Of a stretch of 64,000 nucleotides of DNA, positions 16,765 to 26,057 are shown in pieces. A program made the translations under genes and the position numbers. Position 1 is the stretch's first letter. Each line of letters starts with the position of its first letter. Under the pieces are notes generated by a model that was not told the DNA's origin, ran no database searches, and saw only the letters and a program-made list of their open reading frames with translations. Source of the DNA: DASXKD01 sp963734725 (GTDB lineage: Bacteria > Actinomycetota > Actinomycetes > Streptosporangiales > Streptosporangiaceae); NCBI GenBank assembly GCA_963734725.1, contig CAVTIX010000021.1, forward strand, positions 124,001 through 188,000, read 5' to 3'.

Positions 16765-17386
16765 ATGAGCACGGGGGACGAACGGCTGGGCGTAACACCG
16801 ACCCCGGACACCGGCGAGCGGCTCAGCTCCGTCCGGCTCTGGGACGAGGCCGCCCGGCCAGCGGCCTCAGCCGCCGGCCGATGCTCGGTACACCTCGCAC
16901 GGCCGGGCGATCGCCGGTCATCTCGTCGAGATACACGACCACTTGCGGACCGAGCTTGCCCAGATCCGCGACCTCATCGCCCAGGTCAGGGATAGCGCCG
17001 GCGCCGCCCAGGCGCGCTCGGCGATCAATCAGATGACGATGCGGCAGAACAGTTGGACGCTGGGCGCGTACTGCGCCTCGTACTGCCGGATCGTAACCGG
17101 GCACCACACCCTGGAAGACCAGGCGGTGTTCCCGCACCTGCGGGCGCGAGAGCCGGGCCTGGCGCCGGTGCTCGACCGGCTGGCCGACGAGCACAAGACC
17201 ATCCACACGGTGCTGGAGGACGTCGACGCCGCGCTGGTGGACCACCTGCGCGACTCCGGCACTTTTGACGGGCTGCAGGAGGCGGCGGCCATCCTGACCG
17301 ACGTGCTGCTGTCCCACCTCGCCTATGAGGAAGCCCAGTTGGTAGAGCCGCTCGCCCGGCACGGCTTTTACGGCGGCCAGCTGTGA
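16765..17386 (+). pseudogene. Hemerythrin/HHE-domain protein, frameshifted
   Basis: GGAGG followed by ATG 16765 opens a frame (MSTGDERLGVTP...LWDEAARP) that runs out of homology near 16870. The protein continues one frame over: ARYTSHGRAIAGHLVEIHDHL, MTMRQNSWTLGAYC, TGHHTLEDQAVFPHL, ADEHKTIH and LLSHLAYEEAQLVEPL to 17386. These His/Glu motifs are the iron ligands of hemerythrin-like O2/NO-binding proteins. The second frame has no start codon upstream of TTG 16943, which would cut off the first His ligands, so one base has been gained or two lost at about 16865-16885. A sequencing error is possible. Confidence 0.75.
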
Positions 17387-17404
17387 GCCCAGCATGATCG
17401 CCCG

Positions 17405-17959
17405 GTGAGGGTCATCGCCGGCAGCGCCAAGGGCCGGGTGCTGCGTCCCCCCCGCGCCGCCGCCACCCGGCCCATCACTGACCGGGCCAAAGAGAGCCTG
17501 TTCGGCATCCTGGCGCCGCGGATCCCGGAAGCGCGCTTCCTCGACCTGTTCGCGGGCACCGGCAGCGTGGGCATCGAGGCGCTGAGCCGGGGGGCGGCCC
17601 ATGCCGCGTTCATCGAGCGGTCCGGGCCCGCGCTGGCCGGCCTCCGGCGCAACCTGGAGATCACCGGCCTGGCGGCGCGGGCCGAGGTGATCGGCCGGGA
17701 CGTGTTCGGTTACCTGCGCGAGGCGCCCGCCCCGTTCGACGTGATATTCGTGGCGCCGCCGCAGTGGCACGGCCTGTGGCCGCGCGCCGTCACGCTGCTC
17801 GACCGCAAGCCCGGCTGGCTGGCCGACGGCGCGGTCGCAGTGGCCCAGCACGACCCTGCGGAGAGCGTTCCGCTGGACCTGGCGCACCTGCAACAGTCCG
17901 ATGAGCGGACCTACGGCCGCGTGCGGTTCACGTTCTTCGCCGCGCGGGTGCCCGGATGA
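17405..17959 (+). CDS. 16S rRNA guanine methyltransferase, RsmD-like
   Basis: 184 residues from GTG 17405. The start MRVIAGSAKGRVLRPP and ITDRAKESLF are characteristic of RsmD, which methylates G966 of 16S rRNA; the SAM loop is DLFAGTGSVGIEALSRGA. The usual DPPY catalytic motif is VAPPQW here (about residue 116), a variant I have seen in a side branch of the family, so the target base may differ. It follows the hemerythrin gene by 18 nt. Confidence 0.85.
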   Translation: MRVIAGSAKGRVLRPPRAAATRPITDRAKESLFGILAPRIPEARFLDLFAGTGSVGIEALSRGAAHAAFIERSGPALAGLRRNLEITGLAARAEVIGRDVFGYLREAPAPFDVIFVAPPQWHGLWPRAVTLLDRKPGWLADGAVAVAQHDPAESVPLDLAHLQQSDERTYGRVRFTFFAARVPG

Positions 17960-17989
17960 GCCCTCCGGCAGGCCAGTGCCGCCGACGGG

Positions 17990-18889
17990 TCAGGTGGCGC
18001 GGACGAAGCCGGCGATCACGGCGCCGAGCCGCCCGCCGGCGTCCTCCTGCAGGAAGTGGCCGGCCTTCTCGATGACCGGGTGATCCAGGCCGGCCGCGCC
18101 CGGCACGGTCCGCTGCAGGATCGGCCCCATCGCCGCGGTGATCGGGTCAGAGTCGCTGAACGCGACCAGAAATGGCTTGTCCCAAGCCGCCAGCCGCTGC
18201 CACGCAGCCCGGTTCGCGGCCGAGGCCGGGTCGTCGGGCCTGGTCGGCACCAGCGTGGGCATCGCGCGCGGGCCGGCCTTGAAGCTCTCGTCCGGGAACG
18301 GGGCCTCGTAGGCGGCGAGCACCTCCTCCGCCAGCGCGGTCTGGCACCCTGCCTGCACCAGGCGCGAGATGCCCAATTCTGGCGCCTTGGCCACCATGTC
18401 ACGGAACCGCAGCCAGACCTCGGGCATCGCCTGATCGCCGGTGGGCAGCCCGGTGTTCGCGGCGACCACGCGGGCGAAGCGATCGGGATGCTCGGCCACC
18501 AGCCGCAGCCCGATCAGCCCGCCCCAGTCCTGACCGACCAGAGTGAGCCCGGTGAGGCCGAGGGAGTCGAACGCCAGGGCGCGCGTCCACTCGACGTGCC
18601 GGGCGTAGGAGTGGTCGCCCATCTCGGCCGGCTTGTCGCTGCGGCCGAATCCGATCATGTCGGGGGCGATCACGCGCAGCCCGGCGCCGGCAAGAACTTT
18701 CATCACGGTGCGGTACAGGAAGGACCAGCTCGGCTCCCCGTGCAGGAGCAGCACGGGCTGGCCGTCGGGCGGGCCGTCCTCCACGTAGGCCATCCGCAGC
18801 CCGCCGACGTCGGCATACCGCGCTGGCCAGGGGAAATCGGGCAGACCGGCGAAACGCTCATCGGGAGTTCTCAAAGCGCGCACCCGCAC
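17990..18889 (-). CDS. Haloalkane dehalogenase, alpha/beta hydrolase
   Basis: 299 residues. HGEPSW (50-55) and GQDWGG (119-124) place the oxyanion hole, nucleophile Asp121 and the two halide-binding Trp residues (55 and 122). Later, AFSDSDPIT and AGHFLQED supply the acid and His. This pattern is that of haloalkane dehalogenases, which hydrolyse carbon-halogen bonds without cofactors; close relatives with the same motifs also act as epoxide hydrolases, but those lack the paired Trp. It stands alone, convergent with rsmD. Confidence 0.85.
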   Translation of the reverse strand: MRVRALRTPDERFAGLPDFPWPARYADVGGLRMAYVEDGPPDGQPVLLLHGEPSWSFLYRTVMKVLAGAGLRVIAPDMIGFGRSDKPAEMGDHSYARHVEWTRALAFDSLGLTGLTLVGQDWGGLIGLRLVAEHPDRFARVVAANTGLPTGDQAMPEVWLRFRDMVAKAPELGISRLVQAGCQTALAEEVLAAYEAPFPDESFKAGPRAMPTLVPTRPDDPASAANRAAWQRLAAWDKPFLVAFSDSDPITAAMGPILQRTVPGAAGLDHPVIEKAGHFLQEDAGGRLGAVIAGFVRAT

Positions 18890-18906
18890 ATGCTCCCACG
18901 CGGCAG

Positions 18907-18934
18907 TGAAGAGGGATGGGGAGGCGGGTGGGGC
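18907..18934. repeat. 28-bp copy of an internal MITE module
   Basis: This stretch matches the reverse complement of 43520-43547 in 27 of 28 bases and also resembles 20502-20529. It lies exactly where the 5' end of the MMPL gene is lost. Confidence 0.6.
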
Positions 18935-18954
18935 GCTTCCGCGAAGTGGGCCGG

Positions 18955-20392
18955 GCCGCCACCCCAGGCGCGGCTATCGACTCCAAGAACCTGAACCCGG
19001 CAGTGGTGGTCTACGTCCGCCCGTCCGGGGTCACCCCGGCCGACCTGCGCAAGGCCACGGCCGACGCGCGGGCCTTCGCCGCGCTGCCCACCGTGCACGG
19101 CCGGGTCACCGGGCCGATCCCGTCGGCCGACCACAAGGCCATCCAGACGATCGTCGGGGCTGACCTCGGCTACAACGCCAACATCAGCGGCTTCGTCACC
19201 GGCCTGCAGACGACCGCCGCGCGCGGGGATCCAGGGATGAGCGTGCACGTCGCCGGCCCGGCCGCCAGCGCCGCCGACGAAGTCAAGATCTTCAAGGGCA
19301 TCGATAGCACCCTGCTGTACGCCACGCTGGCCGTGGTCATCATCCTGCTGCTGCTCACCTACCGCAGCCCGGTGCTATGGATCCTCCCGATCGTCTCGGC
19401 CGGCGTCGCGCTGACCGTCGCCGAGGCGGTCATCTACCTGCTGACCAAGCACGGCTTGACGGTGAACGGGCAGAGCGGCGGCATCCTGGTCGTGCTGGTG
19501 CTCGGCGCGAGCACCGACTACGCGCTGCTGCTCGTCGCCCGCTACCGGGAGGAACTGCGCAGGCACACCGACCGGCACGAAGCCATGGCCGTGGCGCTGC
19601 GCCGGGCGGGCCCGGCCATCATCGCCAGCGCCGCCACGGTCATCGCCGGGATGCTCTGCCTGCTAGTCGCCGAGTCGGCGGACATCTCCGGGCTCGGCCC
19701 GGTAGCCGCGATCGGCATCGGCGTCGGCCTGCTCGCCATGATCACGCTGCTGCCGGCCCTGCTGGTGATCGTCGGCCGGTGGATCTTCTGGCCGGTGCGG
19801 CCGAAGTACGGCGCCGACGAGCCCACCACGCACGGCTTCTGGGCCCGCGTCGGGCGCCTCATCTCGCACCGCCCGCGCGCCGTCTGGTCAGTCACGGCGG
19901 TCCTGCTCGCCTGCGCCTCGCTCGGCCTGATCGACCGCGCTCGGCCTGTCCGCGCTGGCGTTCCGCTCGCTGTTCTCCTTCGCGGGCGCCGATGTGTCGA
20001 TGCCGCTGTTCGCGTTCGTGTTCCTGGTCGCGCTCGGCATCGACTACAACATCTTCCTGATGACCCGGGTCCGCGAGGAGGCGAAGCGCTCCGGCACCCG
20101 CCAGGGCGCGCTCACCGCCCTGGCGGCCACCGGCGGGGTGATCACCTCGGCCGGCCTGGTGCTCGCGGGCACGTTCGCCGCGCTCGCCACCCTGTCCTTG
20201 GTGATCTTGACGGAGATCGGCGTCTGCGTCGCGATCGGCGTGCTGATCGACACGATCATCGTCAGGTCGGTGCTGGTCACCGCGCTCAACCTGGACCTCG
20301 GCGACCGGATCTGGTGGCCCAGCCGCCTGTCCCGGCCGTCTGGCCAGGTCACCGGCGCTCCGGACACCCCGGTGACCACCGCGCGGCGTTAG
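18955..20392 (+). pseudogene. MMPL-family membrane transporter, decayed
   Basis: The MMPL/RND lipid-exporter family normally has about 700 or more residues and 11-12 membrane helices. Here the first helix and part of the first outer domain are missing (homology starts near IDSKNLNPAVVVYV), helices 2-6 are intact, and after ACASLGLI the reading jumps to another frame (LGLSALAFRSLFSFAGAD, then VFLVALGIDYNIFLM to 20392). About 200 residues of the second outer domain and helices are gone. The junction lies at an 11-bp direct repeat, CGCTCGGCCTG, at 19919-19929 and 19938-19948. The final TAG is made by the MITE end. Confidence 0.85.
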
Positions 20393-20573
20393 GGCGTGTC
20401 CCGTAGATCTATGCCGTCGCGAGCGGTCGCCGGCGGGATGCATCGCAAGGCGGAGGAGGAGCTCATAGCGGAGCTATGGACGACGACCGCAACGCCGCGA
20501 GGCCCCGCCCGCCTCCCCATCCGCCTTCATGACGGACGCGCGGCAGGCTGAATGATCTATGGGGCATGCCCTA
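20390..20573. mobile_element. MITE-like element, copy 1 (184 bp with TA ends)
   Basis: The ends are imperfect inverted repeats: TAGGGCGTGTCCCGTAGATC at the left, and at the right the complement of TAGGGCATGCCCCATAGATC. TA flanks both ends as a likely target duplication. A CATAGC-GGA-GCTATG hairpin is in the centre (20464-20478). No ORF or transposase. The copy at 43407-43590 has the same length and opposite orientation. Confidence 0.85.
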
Positions 20574-20597
20574 GCCCGGAACTTACGGGCCGAGGCG

Positions 20598-21581
20598 CTA
20601 GCCGAGCCGGCGGGCCGCGGCCTCGGCCCGGGCGAGCTGCCGCTTGGCGGCATCCGCCGCGCGCGCCGCCGCCTCCTTGCCCCGCTGGGCGTCCCGGACG
20701 GCGCGGTTGGCCCGGCTCTCCTCGGCTACCGCCAGGCTCAGCGCCTGGTCGAGCCGTTCGACCTCCTGCCGGGCGGATTCCTGGGCCGCCCGGACGCTGG
20801 CGACGCGCTGTTCGGCCTGGTCGAGCGCGGCGGTGGCGTCCGCGAGGGTCTCCGTTGCCTGGCCGATCGCCTGCTGCGCCTCCGCGATCTTGTTCGCCCG
20901 CCGTTCTTCCTCGGCGGCGGCCTGCCTGGCTTCACGTTCCGCCTGTTCTGCGGCACGCCGCGCCTCCCGCTCGGCCGGTGTTTCCCGCGGCCGCCTAGCC
21001 CCGGCCTGCTCCCGCCGGGCCGGTTTGCGCTCCGCCTTGTCCCTGACCGGCGCCGCGCTGGGCGCCCGGCGGCCCCGGGTGGCCACGCTGGCCGCATCGC
21101 CGACGCCGAGCCCCGCATACGACAGGGGGCTGGCCAGGGACCCGGCCTGCACCGCCGCCGCGGCGCCGGCGTCGGCCAGCGCCGCCTGGAGGGTGGCGTC
21201 CACCTCTCGCTCGACCTGAAGGCCCGCTGGCCTGCCGTCCCGGGCGGCGATCCGCTTCGCGTCGGCGACAAGGGCGGCGACAAGCGTGCGCCGCTGCGCC
21301 GACAGCTCCCGCACCCGCTCCCCATCGAGGTCTTGCTGCGCCTGCCGCAGCGACTCACCGAGCGCCACCAGCTCGGCTACCTGGTCCTTTGCCTCACGGG
21401 CGAGCTGGTTAACCAGCCACGCGCTCACCACCGGGCGGCGCAGCCCGCCGATCGCCTGGGCCAGGTCACGGTCGCCGGCGGCGCGCGCCTGGGCGGCGCG
21501 CTCGTCGCGGGCCGCGGTGAAGTCGCCGGGAGAGAGCGCGTACAGCTCCTCGGCCGCGCTTGCCAGGTCAGCATCCTGCAC
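20598..21581 (-). CDS. Coiled-coil protein of unknown function
   Basis: 327 residues, ATG 21581. A conserved-looking N-terminal part (LYALSPGDFTAARDERAAQARAAG, then PVVSAWLVNQLAR) gives way at about residue 165 to a basic Pro/Ala linker and a long Ala/Glu/Arg/Gln coiled coil to the C-terminus. No signal peptide, membrane helix or catalytic motif. Similar proteins occur as hypotheticals across actinomycetes; I do not recognise a function. It is divergent from the LuxR regulator and ends 25 nt from the MITE. Confidence 0.8.
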   Translation of the reverse strand: MQDADLASAAEELYALSPGDFTAARDERAAQARAAGDRDLAQAIGGLRRPVVSAWLVNQLAREAKDQVAELVALGESLRQAQQDLDGERVRELSAQRRTLVAALVADAKRIAARDGRPAGLQVEREVDATLQAALADAGAAAAVQAGSLASPLSYAGLGVGDAASVATRGRRAPSAAPVRDKAERKPARREQAGARRPRETPAEREARRAAEQAEREARQAAAEEERRANKIAEAQQAIGQATETLADATAALDQAEQRVASVRAAQESARQEVERLDQALSLAVAEESRANRAVRDAQRGKEAAARAADAAKRQLARAEAAARRLG

Positions 21582-21668
21582 GGAGGGTGATGGTAGTCCC
21601 TGCGCGCCCGCCAGCCAACGGGGCCACAGGCGTCACCATTCGTCGTAACCACCTGGGATACTTGAATC

Positions 21669-24632
21669 ATGCTGCAGGCACCGGCTACCAAGCTCGTGGG
21701 CAGGACCGGCGAGTTCGGCCTCCTGACCCGCGTGCTCGACCTGGCCGTCACCGAGGAGCCCATGGTGGCCCTGGTGAGCGGCGACGCTGGCATGGGCAAG
21801 ACCCGGCTGGTCGCGGAGCTGGCCACGGTGGCCGCGGCCCGCGGGCTCATGGTGTTGTCCGGCCGGTGCGCGGAACTTGGTGACAGCGTGCCGTACCTGC
21901 CGCTGGCCGACGCGTTGCGCAGTACCGCGCACGCGGCCCCCGCGCTGGCCGACGCGCTCGCCGCCCGCCCGGTGCTCGGGCTGCTGCTGCCCGACCGGGA
22001 CAACGCGGAGCTGGCGGGCGGCGACGTTCCCGGCATGGCACAGCAGCAGCTGTTCGGCGCGGTCGTCGGCATGCTCGCGGAACTCGCGGAAACGACCCCC
22101 GTGCTGCTGGTGCTCGAGGACATGCACTGGGCCGACCGCTCGACCAGGGACCTGCTCACCTTCCTGAGCCGGGTGCTGCACCGGGAGCGGATCGCGGTCA
22201 TCGCCACCTACCGGACCGACGACCTGCACCGCGGCCATCCGCTCCGGGCGGTGGCGGCCGAACTGCTCCGGCTGCCCAGCGTCATCGCCATCGAGGTGGG
22301 GCCGCTGCGCGACGAGGCGATGGCGGAGCACCTGACCGCCCTGGCCCAGCAGCCGCTGGAGGCCGCGGAGCTGGAGGCCATCATCCGCCGCGCCGAGGGC
22401 AATACGTACTACGCCGAGGAGCTGCTCGCCGCGTCTGCCTGCCGTACCGGCCTGCCGGCCGGCCTGGCCGAGCTGCTGCTCGCCAGGCTGCAGCGGCTCT
22501 CCCCGGCGGGCCAGCAGGTGGTGCACGCCGCGGCCGTGGCGGGCAGGCGGGTCGAGGACGACCTGGTCCGGCAGGCCTGCGGCCTGGAGGAGCCGGAGTA
22601 CGAACAGGCGGTCCGGGAGGCGATCGCGAACCAGCTGCTGGTGCCCGACGGCGAGGAGGGCTACGCTTTCCGGCACGCGTTGCTGCGCGAGGCCGCCTAC
22701 GCCGACCTGCTGCCCGGCGAACGGACCCGGATGCACGCGCGGCTGGCCGAGCTGCTCTCCGACGAAGTCCGGCTGTCCTCCGCGCCGGGGACCGCGGCCG
22801 AGCTGGCCCATCACAGCCTGGCCAGCCATGACATACCTGGCGCCTTCAGCGCGTCGGTGCGGGCCGGCCAGGAGGCGGACCGGCTCGCCGCGCCCGCAGA
22901 GGCGCACCGGCACTACGATCAGGCATTGGCCCTGTGGGACCGGGTCACCGACCCGGAGAAGCTGGCGGGCATGCAGCGCGGCTGGCTCGCGTTCTGGTCC
23001 GCGACCAGCGCCGCGGCCAGCGGTGACCTGCACCGCGCGGTGCAGCAGCTGCGCCGCCTGCTGACCTACGTCCCCAAGGCCGAAGACCCGGTGCTGGTCA
23101 GCAGGGCCAACGAGCGGCTCGCCTACTACCTGCTCGAAATCGACCAGGACGCGTCGGCCGTCACCGCGGCCCACGCGGCCATCGACGCGCTGCCGGAGGA
23201 GCCGGCGCGCTGGGAGCGCGCCAGATCCCTGGCCACCTACGCGCAGACGCTGCTCAGCGCCGACGACCTGTCGGCCGCCAAGACCTGGGCGCTGGCGGCG
23301 CGGGACGCCGCACGGGCCGCTAAAGCGCAGTCGCCGGAGGCCGATGCCCTGGTGACCCTGGGGCTGCTCGAGGAGCGGGGCGGGCGGACCCCGGAGGCCA
23401 TCGAGCTGTTCACTCAGGCGCACCACCAAGCGGAGGAGGCGGGAGTCCTCGGTGTCCGGCTGCGGGCCGCGTTCCAGCTTGCCCGGATCAACCTGGAACG
23501 CGGGGACCTGGACCAGGCCAGCGCCACCGCGCACGAGGGACTGCTCCGCGCGGAGGAGGCCGGGCTGCTGCTCGCCCCCTACGGGCTCGATCTGCAGTAC
23601 CTGCATTACCTCGCGCACTTCAACGACGGCGACTGGGACCACGCGCAGCTGGTCGCGGACGGGTTCCCGGTCCGGGTCACCACCGACCGCGAGGCGCTGC
23701 TGTCGGCCATGGCGCTGTTCATCGACGTGGCCCAGGGCCACGACGCCATCGTGGCCGACCGGCGCACCTGGCTGGAGCCGTTTTGGCCCGGGGAAAGCTT
23801 CAGCGCGTTCATCGGCCGCGGACTGCTGGCCGAGCACGCGCTGTGGCACGGCGACACCGCCACCGCCCTGGCCGAGGTGACTGCGTGCATCGAGTCAGAA
23901 ATCGAATACCTCGGCGGGCACGGGCCGCCGCTTATCCGGGTGGCCGCGGTGGGGCTGGCGGCCCAGGCCGACCGGGCCAGCCAGGCAAGGGCCGCGGGTG
24001 ATGAGGCGGCTGAGGCCGCGGCGATCGAGGCGGCGGGCGTGCTGATCGAGACGGCGCGCCAAGGCGCCGCGTGGCCGCAGCGGCCTAAGGCGGTGCTCGG
24101 CGTGGACGGCCGGGCCTGGCTCGCCCGCGCCGAGGCGGAATGGCGCCGCGCCCAAGGCGATAACGACCCAGCCGCGTGGACCGCCGTGCTGACCACGTTC
24201 GGCCCGGCCTTCGTCTACGAGGCGGCCCGGTCCCGGTGGCGGCTCGCCGAAGCGCTGCTGGAGGCCGGCCGCCGGGACGAAGCCCAGCACGAGTGGCAGC
24301 AGGCCATGGACACGGCCGAGCGCCTCGGCGCCCGCCCGCTGCTGGCCGCGCTGACCAATCTTGGCCGCAGGGGACGGCTTGGCCGCGACCACGAACGGCC
24401 GGGCGGCCAGGTGAACCCGCTGCGCGGCCTGACCGCACGGGAGCAGGAAGTGCTGCGCCTGGTGGCCGCGGGCCGGACCAACCGGGAGATCGCGAGCGAG
24501 TTGTTCATCGCCCCGAAGACCGCCAGCGTGCACGTGTCGAACATTCTCGCCAAGCTGGGCGCGGCCAGCCGCACCGAAGCCGCAGCCATCGCCCACGCCG
24601 ATGGCATCGGGCTGCCCGGCCGGGCCCGCTGA
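21669..24632 (+). CDS. LAL-type LuxR regulator with AAA ATPase
   Basis: 987 residues. An N-terminal ATPase (Walker A GDAGMGKTRL at 38-47, Walker B LLVLEDMHWAD near 155) is followed by a winged-helix/TPR-like middle with many Ala-rich helical repeats and a C-terminal LuxR helix-turn-helix (LTAREQEVLRLVAAG, NREIASELFIAPKT). Large ATP-binding LuxR (LAL) proteins such as MalT act as ligand- and ATP-gated activators of catabolic or secondary-metabolite genes. The target is unknown and no pathway genes are adjacent. A strong hairpin follows at 24698. Confidence 0.93.
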   Translation: MLQAPATKLVGRTGEFGLLTRVLDLAVTEEPMVALVSGDAGMGKTRLVAELATVAAARGLMVLSGRCAELGDSVPYLPLADALRSTAHAAPALADALAARPVLGLLLPDRDNAELAGGDVPGMAQQQLFGAVVGMLAELAETTPVLLVLEDMHWADRSTRDLLTFLSRVLHRERIAVIATYRTDDLHRGHPLRAVAAELLRLPSVIAIEVGPLRDEAMAEHLTALAQQPLEAAELEAIIRRAEGNTYYAEELLAASACRTGLPAGLAELLLARLQRLSPAGQQVVHAAAVAGRRVEDDLVRQACGLEEPEYEQAVREAIANQLLVPDGEEGYAFRHALLREAAYADLLPGERTRMHARLAELLSDEVRLSSAPGTAAELAHHSLASHDIPGAFSASVRAGQEADRLAAPAEAHRHYDQALALWDRVTDPEKLAGMQRGWLAFWSATSAAASGDLHRAVQQLRRLLTYVPKAEDPVLVSRANERLAYYLLEIDQDASAVTAAHAAIDALPEEPARWERARSLATYAQTLLSADDLSAAKTWALAARDAARAAKAQSPEADALVTLGLLEERGGRTPEAIELFTQAHHQAEEAGVLGVRLRAAFQLARINLERGDLDQASATAHEGLLRAEEAGLLLAPYGLDLQYLHYLAHFNDGDWDHAQLVADGFPVRVTTDREALLSAMALFIDVAQGHDAIVADRRTWLEPFWPGESFSAFIGRGLLAEHALWHGDTATALAEVTACIESEIEYLGGHGPPLIRVAAVGLAAQADRASQARAAGDEAAEAAAIEAAGVLIETARQGAAWPQRPKAVLGVDGRAWLARAEAEWRRAQGDNDPAAWTAVLTTFGPAFVYEAARSRWRLAEALLEAGRRDEAQHEWQQAMDTAERLGARPLLAALTNLGRRGRLGRDHERPGGQVNPLRGLTAREQEVLRLVAAGRTNREIASELFIAPKTASVHVSNILAKLGAASRTEAAAIAHADGIGLPGRAR

Positions 24633-24697
24633 CCCGGTCAGGCACACTGTCCCGGCGCGCGTGCTGACCGGCCGGGCACACCGGCCAGAAAGCTTGA

Positions 24698-24732
24698 CGG
24701 GCGGCCCGCCCCGAGTTGGGGCGGACCGCCCG
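24698..24732 (+). terminator. Strong hairpin after the LAL gene
   Basis: 15-bp stem (24698-24712 with 24718-24732, one mismatch) and a 5-nt loop GAGTT, 65 nt after the stop codon. It lacks a T tract, as many actinobacterial terminators do. Confidence 0.7.
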
Positions 24733-24791
24733 GTTGTGGACGAACAACCAGCAGCGGTCGGCGTATCCGCCGCTGGTGGCCCGCCTGTCGT

Positions 24792-24817
24792 GGCGGCCAC
24801 CTGCCGTAGTGGCCGCC
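24792..24817 (-). terminator. Hairpin after the small protein gene
   Basis: Perfect 9-bp arms GGCGGCCAC and GTGGCCGCC with an 8-nt loop, 19 nt beyond the end of the minus-strand gene at 24837. With the hairpin at 24698 it separates two convergent genes. Confidence 0.55.
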
Positions 24818-24836
24818 CGTCATGGCGGTTAGCTGG

Positions 24837-25103
24837 TTAGTGGACGGCCTGTCCGTTCGAGCGCCCGGCAGCGGTCGGCTCGCGCATCGCCGACTGGGCG
24901 GTCTGGCACAGGAATTCCTCATAGGAGTCCGGTGCCTGGTGTGTGTCGCTGATGTCCCTGGCATGCCGGGCAGACCATCCCAGCGGGCTGTGCGCGGCCC
25001 GCCAGGCCTGCCTGGCCTCCTTGCGGCGCCGTGCCCGGACGGCAGCGCACCGCATGTCCCTGGCGCGCTCATCGGCCAAGACCAGCGAAATGTGGGAAAA
25101 CAT
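24837..25103 (-). CDS. Small basic protein, unknown
   Basis: 88 residues starting MFSHISLVLADERARDM at ATG 25103, with an excellent SD (GAGGAGG about 7 nt upstream). The longer frame to 25172 is unlikely. The N-terminal ~40 residues are Arg/Ala-rich and helical, and the C-terminus is acidic then polar. Similar short proteins with the MFSH start are familiar from actinomycete genomes, but I know no function. No membrane helix or zinc motif. From 25104 to 25303 I see no gene. Confidence 0.65.
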   Translation of the reverse strand: MFSHISLVLADERARDMRCAAVRARRRKEARQAWRAAHSPLGWSARHARDISDTHQAPDSYEEFLCQTAQSAMREPTAAGRSNGQAVH

Positions 25104-25303
25104 AGGATCCTCCTCGGTGCCTGCTTTGGTCCCGCACCATTGAGAATCGTCGTAAGGCGGCTGCCCCGGCATCGGACATACACCCTAATTCCCGCTGGTG
25201 AGCAGTCCTAGGAACGGCATTTCCGCCGGTGATCAGGCGTAAGGCGGGCCCGGGCAGCTAGGTACCGCCCCGCTGCTACGCCATCGCGGGCCACCATGAG
25301 GGT

Positions 25304-25417
25304 GTGAGCTGGCCATCCCGGGTGTTCCTGTCCGGGCAGGCGGTGTCGCTGCTCGCTGATCATGGTGGGTTGTTAGCTCGCTTGCCGTGGCGGGTGTGGC
25401 AGCATCGGGGTGCGTGA
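25304..25417 (+). other. Possible 37-codon leader ORF
   Basis: GTG 25304 opens VSWPSRVFLSGQAVSLLADHG and stops at TGA 25415-25417, overlapping the methyltransferase GTG 25414 (GTGA). The peptide has no recognised homology. It could couple translation to the next gene or be the tail of a lost gene. Confidence 0.3.
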
Positions 25418-26049
25418 GCGGGCAGGACCGGCGGTGGAATCACAACACCCACTACTACCCGCTGGTCCTGGCGGCGGTCCCGCCGGGCTGTGGGCGGGTG
25501 CTAGATGTGGGTTGCGGGGAGGGGATGCTCGCCCGGCAGCTCGCCCGCCGTGTTCCGCACGTGATAGGCATCGACCAAGATGCCGCGAGCATCGAGCTGG
25601 CCCGGCGGCGAGGCGCTGCCGGGCAGATCGAGTTTGTGCGCGGCGACTTCCTTGCCTGCCCGTTCCAGCCCGCATCGTTCAGCATGATCACCTGTGTGGC
25701 GGCGCTGCACCACATGGACCCTGCTACCGCGCTGGCTGCGATGAGCCAGCTCCTAGTGCCTGGTGGCACCTTGGTCGTCGTCGGGCTGGCCCGGTCGCAG
25801 CTGCCCGACTTGCCCTGGGAGGCGGCTGCTGTCATCGCCAACCTCGGCTACCGGATGGCCAAGGGTTACTGGGAGCAGCCGTCGCCTACCGTGTGGCCGC
25901 CCCCGCACAGCTACCGCCAGATCCGCGCCCTCGCCAGGGAAACGCTGCCAGGCGTGAGATACCGCCGGCGTCTGCTGTGGCGGTACTCCCTTGTCTGGGT
26001 CAGGCCAGCGTCGAAGAAGCTGGGCAAGCAGCTCGGGGGTGGTGCTTGA
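25414..26049 (+). CDS. Class I SAM-dependent methyltransferase
   Basis: 211 residues from GTG 25414 (MSGQDRRWNHNTHYYPLVL), a start I prefer to GTG 25387 because relatives begin this way. SAM motifs: VLDVGCGEGMLARQL (motif I), VIGIDQD (motif II) and ALHHMDPATALAAMSQLLVPGGTLVVVG (motifs III-IV). Small-molecule methyltransferases of this type cannot be assigned a substrate from sequence. It is followed by an IS remnant, so it may be part of transferred DNA. Confidence 0.88.
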   Translation: MSGQDRRWNHNTHYYPLVLAAVPPGCGRVLDVGCGEGMLARQLARRVPHVIGIDQDAASIELARRRGAAGQIEFVRGDFLACPFQPASFSMITCVAALHHMDPATALAAMSQLLVPGGTLVVVGLARSQLPDLPWEAAAVIANLGYRMAKGYWEQPSPTVWPPPHSYRQIRALARETLPGVRYRRRLLWRYSLVWVRPASKKLGKQLGGGA

Positions 26050-26057
26050 GGGCTTGA

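Noticed and set aside
21633..23849. 738-codon minus-strand frame
   Set aside because: Antisense to the LAL regulator; no domain or SD.
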